Part shown: piece by piece, positions 33,248 to 40,610 of the stretch | Layout: the number at the start of each line of letters is the position of its first letter | Numbering within the stretch: the first letter of the stretch is position 1 | DNA from: an uncultured Geobacter sp. | GTDB taxonomy: Bacteria; Desulfobacterota; Desulfuromonadia; Geobacterales; DSM-12255 | Reading direction: 5' to 3' | DNA: 40,610 nt | Assembly: GCA_937871715.1 (NCBI GenBank) | Contig: CALMOE010000298.1 | Coordinates: 1 to 40,610, forward strand | The notes under the pieces: generated by a model | What the model was told of the DNA's origin: nothing | The model's input: the letters and a program-made list of their open reading frames with translations, nothing else | Databases searched by the model: none | Program-made: the position numbers and the translations under genes

Positions 33248-34606
33248 TTAGAATGCGTAGTCGATCCTGACGAATGCTGCGTAGGGGTCGGCCGCATCGG
33301 AAGCACCGCCGGGAATCCGCTCGGAAGCAGTAGTTGAGTTCATCCCCTTGCCGAGGAAGGCATGGGCGTAGTTGATGCTGGCGCTCATGTTGTCGTAGAG
33401 CTTGTAGCCGACGGTGGCGTTGACCTCGGTGCCGATCGCGCCATCCTCGTTGCCCCGCTCTTCGGCGGTCTGGGCGTAGCCGGCATTGGCTGCGTAGAAG
33501 ACCTTGCCGGCGCTCCCCTCGTAGCCGGCGAAGAAGCCCATCAGGCCGCGGCCACCCTTGGTCAGGTCGTTGGTGCCAATGGAGGCGGAGGTGTTGATGC
33601 AAGCGCCGTTCCTGATGAGGAGCCAAGTATTGGCGGCGTTGAAGTAGCTGGTAGTGCCGTTGCTGGCGAGGGACTGCCACCCCTCCTGCTTGTGGTTGGC
33701 AGCAGGTGCGGTGTCGTCACCGGATAGGTAGAGGGCGGCGAGGTTGACGTTGCCCGGGCCGGCCTTGATCTTGGCGGTCACTGCACCCGCATAGGCAGAG
33801 AGCTCCTGATTTGTAGCATCCTTGTAGTCGCCGAACTGGTAGGCGGCGAAGGCGTTGAGGGCGGCGGGGCCCACCTTGGCGGATGCGTTCAGGCCGAAGG
33901 TGTGTACCTTCTCGGCGTTGGGCAGGGCTGCGTCGGCAACAGTCGAATTGCCGGTCCTGCCATCGTTCCCCATATAGATGTAGTTGGCGCCTACTGTCAC
34001 ATCCTTGTTGACGGCGAACTTGACATCGGCTGTGATCAGGTCGGTGGTCAGCTTGCCGATCGGGTAGGCGAGGTTCTTGTCCTCATTAACACGGAACCAC
34101 CCCACGCTAGGGGTGAATGCACCGAACTTGCCCGTGGCGTAGGCTCCGGCACCATCGAAGTTGCCGAAGGTCCCCATGTAGGCGTCGGCGTAGGGCTGCA
34201 CGCCGAGCTTGACGTTGACAGGAGCAGAGGGGATGTTGAAGTCGAGGTAGACATTCTTGGTCTCGAGGGTCACACCGTCGGCATCCAGTGAACCGGAGTC
34301 GGTGGTATTGGTGTACTTGCCGCCATTCTGGCCACCGAAGAGGCTGTCGAGCTCGAAGTGTGTGACCAGCTTCAGGTCGTCACTGGCCTTGGCAATGTAC
34401 TGCAGGCGGGCGCGCTGCTCCATGTAGGAGTTTGTCCTGTCCTGGCCATCGGTCTTGAGGTTGAAGGTACCGCCACCGGTATGGGCGTTGCTCACGTAGC
34501 CGTAGGCCCGGTACATGCCGTGGAACTCGTTCTCCAAAGCCAGTGCGGGGACAGCTGCTGCTGCGGAGAGAGCAACTGCTCCCAGTACGACAAGGTTCTT
34601 CTTCAT
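33248..34606 (-). CDS. Outer-membrane porin
   Basis: A 452-residue beta-barrel protein from the ATG at 34606, which has a GGAGG site seven bases upstream; the 13 extra codons of the longer frame lack one. MKKNLVVLGAVALSAAAAVP is a signal peptide cleaved after ALA. The mature chain shows alternating polar and hydrophobic strands rich in Gly, Tyr and Asn, such as VNVKLGVQPYADAYMGTFGN, and ends in Phe (AAFVRIDYAF), the classic signal for outer-membrane insertion. It resembles the abundant, poorly characterised porins of this lineage. It is transcribed alone from a strong promoter with a long leader. Substrate is unknown. Confidence 0.88.
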   Translation of the reverse strand: MKKNLVVLGAVALSAAAAVPALALENEFHGMYRAYGYVSNAHTGGGTFNLKTDGQDRTNSYMEQRARLQYIAKASDDLKLVTHFELDSLFGGQNGGKYTNTTDSGSLDADGVTLETKNVYLDFNIPSAPVNVKLGVQPYADAYMGTFGNFDGAGAYATGKFGAFTPSVGWFRVNEDKNLAYPIGKLTTDLITADVKFAVNKDVTVGANYIYMGNDGRTGNSTVADAALPNAEKVHTFGLNASAKVGPAALNAFAAYQFGDYKDATNQELSAYAGAVTAKIKAGPGNVNLAALYLSGDDTAPAANHKQEGWQSLASNGTTSYFNAANTWLLIRNGACINTSASIGTNDLTKGGRGLMGFFAGYEGSAGKVFYAANAGYAQTAEERGNEDGAIGTEVNATVGYKLYDNMSASINYAHAFLGKGMNSTTASERIPGGASDAADPYAAFVRIDYAF

Positions 34607-35113
34607 TGATGCCTCCTTTATGGTTGATGTAAATTCTGGATTCAAGGTCTGTGCTGCCAGGGACTACGCCGTCACCACCACCTCTCCAGTAAATTTGCCA
34701 CCCAAAGATCATTAAAAACAAAACCCTGTCAACCTACTCCCAGGGGGAGAAGGCCGGCAGGGCCATTTAGTGCATTATGTCATCCATCTGGATCTTAACA
34801 TTGACACCTTCTGAATAAATTAAGCTAAAAAATACCTTCCGAAAAAGCCATTGTCAAGCTTCTAATTTAAAAAAACAAATTCAGCAGATCCCCGCCCCCC
34901 GCCGGGAGTGGCGGCAAACGGGCTGTTCTAAAAACCTGGGTGCATATTACTAATTTTCAAACCAAAGTCAAGGATATTTTCAAACATCGTTACACTGTCG
35001 CCCTTGCCCGCAACACGATCACGAAGCCAGCCAAACTGCCAGCCCTTGGCAACCGTGCACTCGGACGAGACAAACGGCCTGTTGGCAATACCGGCGAGCC
35101 CCGCCCTCAGCTT
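34607..35113. other. 507 bp intergenic region upstream of the porin gene
   Basis: It holds the porin promoter (34829-34857), a 5' leader of about 215 bases, an AT-rich patch at 34790-34880, and a GC-rich patch near 34890-34925. A gggctgttctaaaaa stretch at 34919-34933 resembles the end of the element at positions 5-147. On the minus strand a frame stays open for about 58 codons after the mce stop codon, in phase with it. I see no riboswitch that I can name. Confidence 0.6.
34829..34857 (-). promoter_or_regulatory. Promoter for the porin gene
   Basis: Minus-strand TTGACA (34852-34857) and TATTTT (34829-34834) are 17 bases apart in an AT-rich patch. A second perfect TTGACA at 34727-34732 has only a poor -10 (ATCTTT at 34704-34709), so the upstream one is preferred. 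Confidence 0.55.
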
Positions 35114-35518
35114 TCAGTGGCCGCCTTGGCATAGCTCGGTCAGCACCCCGTTGCTGCTCTTGGGGTGGACGAAGGCGATCTTCGTCCCATGGGCGCCGCT
35201 GCGCGGCTTGTCGTCGATCATCCTCGCCCCGGCGGCAACCAGGGAGGCGATGGCCCCCTCGATGTCATCCACCTCGTAGGCTATGTGGTGAATACCCTGG
35301 CCGTTCTTCTCCAGGAACTTGGCCACCGGGCTGTCAGGGGAGGTCGGTTCGAGAAGCTCGATCTTCGACTCGCCGATGCCGAGCATGGCCACACGCACCT
35401 TCTGCTCCGCCACCTCCTCAACCCCGGCAAAGGGCATGGCGAGGATGTCGCGGTAGAACGGCAGACTATCCTCCAATGATTGCACCGCTATGCCGATATG
35501 GTTAATTTTCTGCAACAT
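35114..35518 (-). CDS. mce: Methylmalonyl-CoA epimerase
   Basis: A 134-residue VOC-fold enzyme that interconverts (2R)- and (2S)-methylmalonyl-CoA, linking the carboxylase to the mutase. It has the two beta-alpha-beta modules with metal ligands in INHIGIAV (His7), GIHHIAYEVDDIEGA, and the late Glu in GVLTELCQ; the segment KIELLEPTSPDSPVAKFLEK is typical. The ATG at 35518 has an AGGAAGAG site. A strong terminator lies between the mutase gene and this start, with only about 20 bases in between, so it depends on read-through or an internal promoter in the mutase gene. Confidence 0.95.
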   Translation of the reverse strand: MLQKINHIGIAVQSLEDSLPFYRDILAMPFAGVEEVAEQKVRVAMLGIGESKIELLEPTSPDSPVAKFLEKNGQGIHHIAYEVDDIEGAIASLVAAGARMIDDKPRSGAHGTKIAFVHPKSSNGVLTELCQGGH

Positions 35519-35534
35519 GTCTCTTCCTTTCTAG

Positions 35535-35560
35535 AAAAAAAGGGGGGCATTCGCCCCCCT
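35535..35560 (-). terminator. Strong terminator between the mutase and epimerase genes
   Basis: The stem aggggggc (35541-35548) against gcccccct (35553-35560) with loop attc, next to a run of A at 35535-35541 that gives a U-run on the minus strand. It sits 7 bases past the mutase stop codon and ahead of mce. Confidence 0.8.
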
Positions 35561-35566
35561 CATAAT

Positions 35567-37219
35567 TTAGAGCACCACCGTTTCACGATGCACGCCGAAC
35601 ACATCCCTGAGGACGTTGGCGATCTCCCCGAGGGTCGCGTAGGTCTTGACCGCGGCGAGGATGTGGGGCATGAGGTTTTCGCTCCCCTTGGCAGCCTCTT
35701 CCAGCCTGGCCAGGGAGCCCTTGACCGCGGCAGGGTCACGCCTCTCCCTCATGGACTTGAGGGACCCCTTCTGGGCGATCTCCACCTCCTCCTTGATCTT
35801 CAGCAGCTCAGGAGCCGGCTCGTTCTCCACGGTGAACCTGTTCACCCCGACGATGATCAGGTCGTCAGTCTCGATGGAGCGCTGGTAGGCATAGGCGGAA
35901 TCCTGGATCTCCTTCTGCTGGAAGCCGCGGGAGATCGCTTCCACAGCCCCGCCGAGGCTGTCGATCTTGTCGATATACTCCTGGGCAGCCTTCTCGATCT
36001 GGTCGGTCATGGACTCCACCAGGAAGGAGCCGGCCAGGGGATCGATGGAGTCGGCCACCCCCGATTCGTAGGCAATGACCTGCTGGGTGCGGAGGGCGAT
36101 GCGCACCGAATCCTCCGTGGGGAGGGCCAGGGCCTCGTCACGGGAGTTGGTGTGCAGGGACTGGGTACCGCCGAGGACTGCAGCCAGGGCCTGGATGGTG
36201 ACCCGCATGATGTTGTTGTCCGGCTGCTGGGCGGTCAGGGTACAGCCGGCTGTCTGGGTGTGGAAGCGGAGCATCATGGACTTGGGGTCCTTGGCGCCGA
36301 AGCGCTCCTTCATGATCTTGGCCCAGAGACGGCGGGCGGCACGGAACTTGGCCACCTCCTCCAGCAGGTTGTTGTGGGCGTTGAAGAAGAAGGCCAGGCG
36401 CGGGGCGAACTCGTCCACGTTCAGGCCGGCCTTGATGGCAGCATCCACGTAGGCGATACCATCCGCCAGGGTGAAGGCCACCTCCTGCACTGCAGATGAG
36501 CCCGCCTCGCGGATGTGGTAGCCGGAGATGGAGATGGTGTTCCACTTGGGGACATTATCCTTGCAGTAGGCGAAGATGTCGGTGATGATCCGCATCGACT
36601 CCTTGGGGGGGTAGATGTAGGTCCCCCTGGCCATGTACTCCTTGAGGATATCGTTCTGGATAGTGCCGGAAATCTTGTCCGGCGAGACCCCCTGCTTCTC
36701 CGCCACGGCGATGTACATGCAGAGGAGGATGGCGGCGGTGGAGTTGATGGTCATGGAGGTGGAGACCTTGTCCAGGGGGATGCCGTCGAAGAGGATCTCC
36801 ATGTCCGCCAAGGAGTCGATTGCCACACCGACCTTACCCACCTCGCCGGCGGCCATGGCAGCGTCGGAGTCGTACCCCATCTGGGTCGGAAGGTCGAAAG
36901 CCACGGAGAGGCCGGTCTGTCCTGCTGAAAGCAGGTACTTGTAGCGTTCGTTGGACTCCTTGGCGGTGCCGAAGCCGGCGTACTGGCGCATGGTCCAGAA
37001 CTGGCCGCGGTACATGGTCGGCTGCACGCCGCGGGTGTAGGGGTACTGGCCGGGGAAGCCGAGCTGCTCCTCATACCCGGGGGAGTCGAAATCCGGCGTA
37101 AAGCAGCGCTCGATCTCGATGTTCGAGGTTGTCCTGAAGTCGCTCTTGCGCTCCGGCCGCTTGGCCAGGCCCTTGGCGACCCCTTCGGCCCACTGCTGTT
37201 TTTTTTCATTTATTCCCAT
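35567..37219 (-). CDS. Methylmalonyl-CoA mutase large subunit (catalytic chain only)
   Basis: A 550-residue chain that contains the TIM-barrel substrate domain but stops before the C-terminal B12-binding domain, so a separate small cobalamin subunit is needed and is not in the window. The substrate residues match methylmalonyl-CoA mutase: Tyr80 in [11 protein letters not shown], Arg198 in [13 protein letters not shown] and His235 in SISGYH. Isobutyryl-CoA mutases have Phe and Gln in place of that Tyr and Arg. Other blocks are [16 protein letters not shown] and [19 protein letters not shown]. It isomerises (R)-methylmalonyl-CoA and succinyl-CoA. The ATG at 37219 has a GGAGGAAT site. The small zinc-ribbon gene is divergent. 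Confidence 0.94.
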   Translation of the reverse strand: MGINEKKQQWAEGVAKGLAKRPERKSDFRTTSNIEIERCFTPDFDSPGYEEQLGFPGQYPYTRGVQPTMYRGQFWTMRQYAGFGTAKESNERYKYLLSAGQTGLSVAFDLPTQMGYDSDAAMAAGEVGKVGVAIDSLADMEILFDGIPLDKVSTSMTINSTAAILLCMYIAVAEKQGVSPDKISGTIQNDILKEYMARGTYIYPPKESMRIITDIFAYCKDNVPKWNTISISGYHIREAGSSAVQEVAFTLADGIAYVDAAIKAGLNVDEFAPRLAFFFNAHNNLLEEVAKFRAARRLWAKIMKERFGAKDPKSMMLRFHTQTAGCTLTAQQPDNNIMRVTIQALAAVLGGTQSLHTNSRDEALALPTEDSVRIALRTQQVIAYESGVADSIDPLAGSFLVESMTDQIEKAAQEYIDKIDSLGGAVEAISRGFQQKEIQDSAYAYQRSIETDDLIIVGVNRFTVENEPAPELLKIKEEVEIAQKGSLKSMRERRDPAAVKGSLARLEEAAKGSENLMPHILAAVKTYATLGEIANVLRDVFGVHRETVVL

Positions 37220-37257
37220 ATATTCCTCCTGCCTGATTTAAGAGATTTTCGATTTTG

Positions 37258-37285
37258 TTGCAAACAAGCCTGGCGACTCTATAAT
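37258..37285 (+). promoter_or_regulatory. Promoter for the zinc-ribbon gene
   Basis: TTGCAA (37258-37263) and TATAAT (37280-37285) are spaced 16 bases on the plus strand. A near-palindrome, ttgttgcaaacaa at 37255-37267, overlaps the -35 box and lies within the leader or promoter region of the divergent mutase gene; it could be an operator. Confidence 0.6.
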
Positions 37286-37344
37286 TTAAGTCAAGCAGCC
37301 ATCCGTTCCCAGACTCTGCCATCGCCCAGGAAAGGAGAGCCCAG

Positions 37345-37554
37345 ATGCAATGCCCAGTATGCAAGAGTAACGACCACAGCGAGACCCATCTCCATGCCGG
37401 CCAGTTCGATGAGGAGCTCTTCAAGTGCAGGATCTGCGGCAGCACCTGGTCAGTCAATCACGGGGTGGTGGAGGTGGTGAGTGACAGCCAGGCAGCCTCC
37501 TTCCTCCAGGGGACTACCGAATGCGTAGAAGGGGATGACTACAACCGCGCCTGA
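37345..37554 (+). CDS. Small zinc-ribbon protein
   Basis: A 69-residue protein with two CxxC pairs, MQCPVCKS (Cys3, Cys6) and FKCRICGSTW (Cys28, Cys31), the layout of a rubredoxin-like zinc ribbon. A fifth cysteine lies near the end (TTECVEGDD). The rest is acidic. The ATG at 37345 follows GGAAAGGAGAG. It has its own promoter and terminator, divergent from the mutase gene. Such small ribbons are common in this lineage and may bind nucleic acid or act in stress; the function is unknown. Confidence 0.8.
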   Translation: MQCPVCKSNDHSETHLHAGQFDEELFKCRICGSTWSVNHGVVEVVSDSQAASFLQGTTECVEGDDYNRA

Positions 37555-37579
37555 CCTCTCCACTTGCATGCTGCTGCGC

Positions 37580-37611
37580 AAAGGGCTCCAGACCTCGATC
37601 TGGAGCCCTTT
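37580..37611. terminator. Bidirectional terminator between the zinc-ribbon and carboxylase genes
   Basis: A perfect 13-bp stem, aaagggctccaga (37580-37592) and tctggagcccttt (37599-37611), with a 6-base loop. It serves the converging zinc-ribbon gene (stop at 37554) and the carboxylase gene (stop at 37644). Confidence 0.85.
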
Positions 37612-37643
37612 GTCATTTGCATCCGCTTTCAGGCCCCTGACTC

Positions 37644-40523
37644 TTAGAGTACGGCCTTCAAGTACTCGGCGGTCCGTTCGCGCTTCTCCTTCTCCAGCTC
37701 CTTCGGATCAACCTCGACGAACTTCTCGTCCGGGGTGACCTTGAAGAGGGGCTGCCCCTTCTGGACGATGGAGCCGTCGGCACCCTGCATGATGATCTTG
37801 TCGATGGTCCCGGAGAAGGTCGCCCGGACGGTGTTGAACATCTTCATGACCTCGATGATGTACAGAGCCTGCCCCTTCTCGAAGTGCATCCCTTCGTGAA
37901 CGAACGGCGGCAGGCCGGGGGCCTCCTGGCCGTAGTACATGCCGCCGCAGATGGCGACGATCTCGTCGGCCTTGGTGGCTGGCGGCGGCACCAGGACCTT
38001 CTTCATCCTGGCCTGCAGCTCTGCGTCGTGGAGGTGGGCCGGGATGGTGACCTCCAGATCCTCTTCCACCTTGAACTCCCAGAACCTGACGTTATTGGCG
38101 ATGATGAACAGCATGCCGAGCAGCTCCAGTCCTGCTTCGAAACCGACGTGGGCAGAGCGGATCTCCTGCCACTGCTCCGCGGAGAAACCACCCTGGGGCT
38201 TGTCCTTGGCGAGTGTTGCCGAGAGCTTGTCAAACTCGTGCAGCCCTAGCTTGAAGGTCTCGGAGAGGGTGGAGTAGAAGCGGAGGCCCTTCTGCAGCAG
38301 CTCGTTGTCATGGCTCCAGATGACCTCGGCTGCCGGTGCTGCCGGATCGAAGGACATGTTGAGATACTCGTAGGTGTCGGCCAGTATCACGAACGGGTTG
38401 TCGTGCCAGACCACCTTCCCCTTCTCCAGGGAGAAGTTCTTCCGGTTGACGGAGAGCCAGCCGGAGAGGAGATGGGGATCCTCAAGCAGCTTGTCCATGG
38501 GGCGGGTCACCAGTGTCCCCTTGCGGTCGAGGATTGCGGAGATCTCCTTGGCCACCTTGGGATCGTCGGGGAACTGGTCGGCCATCTTCTTGGCGTAGGC
38601 CTTCTTCATCTGCACGAAGGCGAAGACAGTATCGAGCTTGAGTGCCTCCTCCTTCAGCTGGCCGATGAGGGTCAGGTAGGGGACAACGAAGCGGGTGGTC
38701 GGCTTTGCCATGACGTTCTGGCCGAGGAACCAGTTGACCAGACCGTAATGGAACTCCAGGTTGGTGGCCAGGTCGGTGCCGCGCAGGGTGGTCTTACCCA
38801 GGACCTTGGAGAGGTGGAGGTAGCTGTCCAGGCGATCCTCCCCTTTTGTAAGGAGAAGGGCGATGTTGGAGTCATAGGCGCCGGCCACCTTGTAGCGCAT
38901 GAACATGCCGGTGTCCGGGTTAACCAGGCTGATCCCCTGGTCGTCGCGGATCTCCCCCTCAATCGGCTTGGACCAGTAGCGGATCATCCCGCCGGCATGG
39001 GGGGAGAGGGAGCAGTCGGTGGCATTGAGGCGCGCCTCGGCGGCGGCGCCGAAACGGGGGATCCGCTCCGGCTTGGGGAGGCGCTTCTTGTGGCGGGCCA
39101 GGAGAGCCATGGCCTCGACCAGGGACTCGACGATGAAGAAATCCTTCTTGTCCTTGGGGTTGGTGAACTTGAGTGAGTAGCAGAGCTCGGAGACGCGGTG
39201 CTCCACCTGGATACGGGTGTTGACCTCCATGAAGTAGTAGCGGTCGCGGTCGACGATGCACTCGAAGGTGGAGGCGGAGTCGAGGCCGACGGCGGCGCCG
39301 AACTTGGTGGAATCCTCTTCCATCCTCTTCAGGACCTTGAGATCGCTCTCAAGAGCCTTGACTTCGCTCTTCCTCCCTGCCTTCTTCGCCGTCTCGATGG
39401 CCAGGGCGAGCCCCTCCTGGGTAACGGAGATCTCCAGGAGCTTCTGCTCGTGCATCTGCAGGGAGCAGTCGCGTCCGCCGAGGGAGACGCACCACTCGCC
39501 GTTGCCTAAGAGCTGGATCTCGTTGTGGCGGGTCTGCTCGATGTTCAGCTCGACGAGGACGTTCTTGTTGTCGCCGATTCCGTTGGCCTTGACCTCGTTG
39601 AGAACCTCGCGCACCAGGGTCGGTGCATCGCTGGCCGCCTCCTTGATCTGCTTCTCAGTCGGGTTCTTGGCCGTCAGCAGGGATGCGCCGAGGATCCTCT
39701 GCCCCTTGCCGCCGCCGCCGCCGATGGCCTTCAGGCGGATACGGCTACCCGGGTACTCGCGGAACATGTTCTCCACCTCCAGCTGCACCTGGGCGGAGAG
39801 CTCCTCGATGGAGTAGAGGTCCAGACCCTTCTCGTAGGAGGCGTAGAGAATCTCATCCGCCAGCTCCTCGAGGGAGATCTTGCTGTCCTTCAGCACTGCC
39901 GCGTCGATCTCCAGCCCCTCGGCCTTGGCCAGGGCGAGGAGCTTCTCCCGCGTGGGGTGCTTCTTCACCAGGGTGCGGGCAGTGACGTTGTTGATGCCGG
40001 GGGTGACGCTCACCCCCACGGAGAGGGCGGTACGCTTGGCCTCGTCCTTCTTGCCGGCATCTGCCTGGGTGCGGGAGTTGGGGCCGATGAAGGAGAGCCC
40101 GGCATTCTCGATGGCAGCGACGAACTCCTCGTCCTCGGCCATGAAGCCGTAACCGGCGAAGATGGAGTCATAGCCGTTGTCCTTGGCGATCTGGATGATC
40201 TGGCCGATCCGCTCGACCCGCTCCTCCTTGCTGGCGCCGGTGTAGTCGGGAACGCGGTGGACGCGGTTGGAGTCGGTCAACTGGCGCAGCTCCGGTGCCA
40301 GGGCGTTGGCATAGACAATGGAATCCTTCTCGGAGAGGAGGATGCCATAGTGGTTCATCCCCATCTCCTCGAAGACGTCCATGGCCTCCTTGCGGATCGG
40401 GCCGCGGCAGACGATCAGGGGTTTCAGGTCCTCGCAGGCAAAGGAGCGAACCCACTCGGATCCGGAGTTCCCGAGCCGGCGGTCGCGGTGAATCAGGGGG
40501 TTGTTCATGTAGAGGTCGTTCAT
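37644..40523 (-). CDS. Biotin carboxylase fused to a biotin carrier domain (acyl-CoA carboxylase subunit), divergent form
   Basis: A 959-residue chain. The N-terminal biotin carboxylase domain has DSIFAGYGFMAEDEEFVAAI, the glycine loop GGGGGKGQRI (near residue 270) and the carboxylation motif FMEVNTRIQVEHRVSEL. The loop lies about 100 residues later than in ordinary biotin carboxylases: there is an N-terminal extension and an insertion of about 75 residues before it. A long middle region (about 560-850) is followed by a biotinyl domain with Lys894 in EVMKM. The chain makes carboxybiotin from ATP and bicarbonate for a carboxyltransferase partner. With the mutase and epimerase nearby, propionyl-CoA is the likely acyl acceptor, but acetyl-CoA or pyruvate is possible. 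The ATG at 40523 has a GGAG site ten bases upstream. Another gene ends 32 bases upstream. Confidence 0.85.
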   Translation of the reverse strand: MNDLYMNNPLIHRDRRLGNSGSEWVRSFACEDLKPLIVCRGPIRKEAMDVFEEMGMNHYGILLSEKDSIVYANALAPELRQLTDSNRVHRVPDYTGASKEERVERIGQIIQIAKDNGYDSIFAGYGFMAEDEEFVAAIENAGLSFIGPNSRTQADAGKKDEAKRTALSVGVSVTPGINNVTARTLVKKHPTREKLLALAKAEGLEIDAAVLKDSKISLEELADEILYASYEKGLDLYSIEELSAQVQLEVENMFREYPGSRIRLKAIGGGGGKGQRILGASLLTAKNPTEKQIKEAASDAPTLVREVLNEVKANGIGDNKNVLVELNIEQTRHNEIQLLGNGEWCVSLGGRDCSLQMHEQKLLEISVTQEGLALAIETAKKAGRKSEVKALESDLKVLKRMEEDSTKFGAAVGLDSASTFECIVDRDRYYFMEVNTRIQVEHRVSELCYSLKFTNPKDKKDFFIVESLVEAMALLARHKKRLPKPERIPRFGAAAEARLNATDCSLSPHAGGMIRYWSKPIEGEIRDDQGISLVNPDTGMFMRYKVAGAYDSNIALLLTKGEDRLDSYLHLSKVLGKTTLRGTDLATNLEFHYGLVNWFLGQNVMAKPTTRFVVPYLTLIGQLKEEALKLDTVFAFVQMKKAYAKKMADQFPDDPKVAKEISAILDRKGTLVTRPMDKLLEDPHLLSGWLSVNRKNFSLEKGKVVWHDNPFVILADTYEYLNMSFDPAAPAAEVIWSHDNELLQKGLRFYSTLSETFKLGLHEFDKLSATLAKDKPQGGFSAEQWQEIRSAHVGFEAGLELLGMLFIIANNVRFWEFKVEEDLEVTIPAHLHDAELQARMKKVLVPPPATKADEIVAICGGMYYGQEAPGLPPFVHEGMHFEKGQALYIIEVMKMFNTVRATFSGTIDKIIMQGADGSIVQKGQPLFKVTPDEKFVEVDPKELEKEKRERTAEYLKAVL

Positions 40524-40554
40524 CTGTATCTATCTCCAATTCGTTCGAATATTT

Positions 40555-40610
40555 TTAGTGGAACTCGCGCTGCGGACCACCCATGGGGCCAGGCTTGTAG
40601 TGGCGCATGA
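40555..40610 (-). CDS. C-terminal end of an upstream gene, probably the partner carboxyltransferase (partial)
   Basis: Only the last 18 codons lie in the window. The readable C-terminus is MRHYKPGPMGGPQREFH followed by TAA at 40555-40557. It precedes the biotin carboxylase gene by 31 bases on the same strand, so the two are likely one operon. A carboxyltransferase subunit is the expected neighbour, but the visible tail is too short to identify it. Confidence 0.5.
   Translation of the reverse strand, partial: MRHYKPGPMGGPQREFH

Noticed and set aside
33123-33680. N-terminal extension of the FG-GAP-like protein
   Set aside because: It runs out of frame through the porin gene and terminator and is a Gln/Arg-rich, shadow-type sequence.
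34607-34822. Possible cyclic di-GMP riboswitch in the porin leader
   Set aside because: I could not find the GEMM core pattern or another known riboswitch in this leader.
34940-35134. 64-codon plus-strand frame between the porin and epimerase genes
   Set aside because: It overlaps the 3' end of mce, has no ribosome-binding site, no recognised domain and no promoter.
39525-40610. 361-codon plus-strand frame opposite the biotin carboxylase
   Set aside because: The carboxylase has full motif support; this frame has Leu/Val/Gly-rich composition and no motif.

Overview
This 40.6 kb GC-rich window is almost entirely core chromosome and looks like a member of the Geobacter/Pelobacter lineage (Desulfuromonadia). 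The evidence is the combination of a futalosine-type menaquinone pair (mqnB, mqnD), a complete Gram-negative type II secretion operon (gspC to gspN), a hisZ-purA pair, a chemotaxis cluster with a sensor-less MCP, and a two-chain type methylmalonyl-CoA mutase near an epimerase and a biotin-dependent acyl-CoA carboxylase. The lineage is inferred from gene content and sequence style; no 16S rRNA is present. I see no insertion sequence with a transposase, no prophage, no CRISPR array and no rRNA.

Layout. Positions 1-148 hold an inverted-repeat-bounded, non-coding element. From 149 to 10576 (minus strand), read in transcription order: hsp20, lon, thiL, cheR, an MCP gene, cheW, cheA, two tandem lolA-like genes and yajQ. 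A TPR protein with a Lys/Gly-rich tail runs on the plus strand (10794-12686) and shares a bidirectional terminator with mqnD. The mqnB-mqnD pair (minus) is divergent from the T2SS operon gspCDEFGHIJKLMN (14558-25952, plus), and both sides of the divergent gap have good sigma-70-like promoters. A DEAD-box helicase (minus) follows, then a 344 bp gap with an orphan plus-strand terminator, an exported OB-fold-type protein, a tRNA-Lys/tRNA-Glu pair, purA, hisZ, an exported FG-GAP-like protein, an outer-membrane porin, methylmalonyl-CoA epimerase, the methylmalonyl-CoA mutase large chain, a divergent small zinc-ribbon gene, an unusually long biotin carboxylase/biotin carrier fusion, and the last codons of a further upstream gene cut by the window edge.

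How the genes work together. Energy metabolism: mqnB/mqnD make menaquinone for anaerobic respiration. The carboxylase, mutase and epimerase interconvert propionyl-CoA and succinyl-CoA. Cell envelope: the T2SS exports folded proteins across the outer membrane, LolA-like chaperones move lipoproteins, and a porin gives solute entry. Stress and quality control: Hsp20 and Lon are adjacent. Sensing: CheR/MCP/CheW/CheA form a partial pathway with no CheY, CheB or CheD in the window.

No obviously new multi-gene system is visible. The best leads are a hairpin/7-bp tandem-repeat element inserted in frame in the prepilin leader of gspH, the divergent biotin carboxylase with a long insertion before its glycine loop, the orphan terminator near 27.6 kb that suggests an unannotated transcript, and the partial chemotaxis cluster linked to two LolA paralogues. 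Many start codons were moved from the longest open frame using ribosome-binding sites, signal peptides and overlaps, as noted in each entry.
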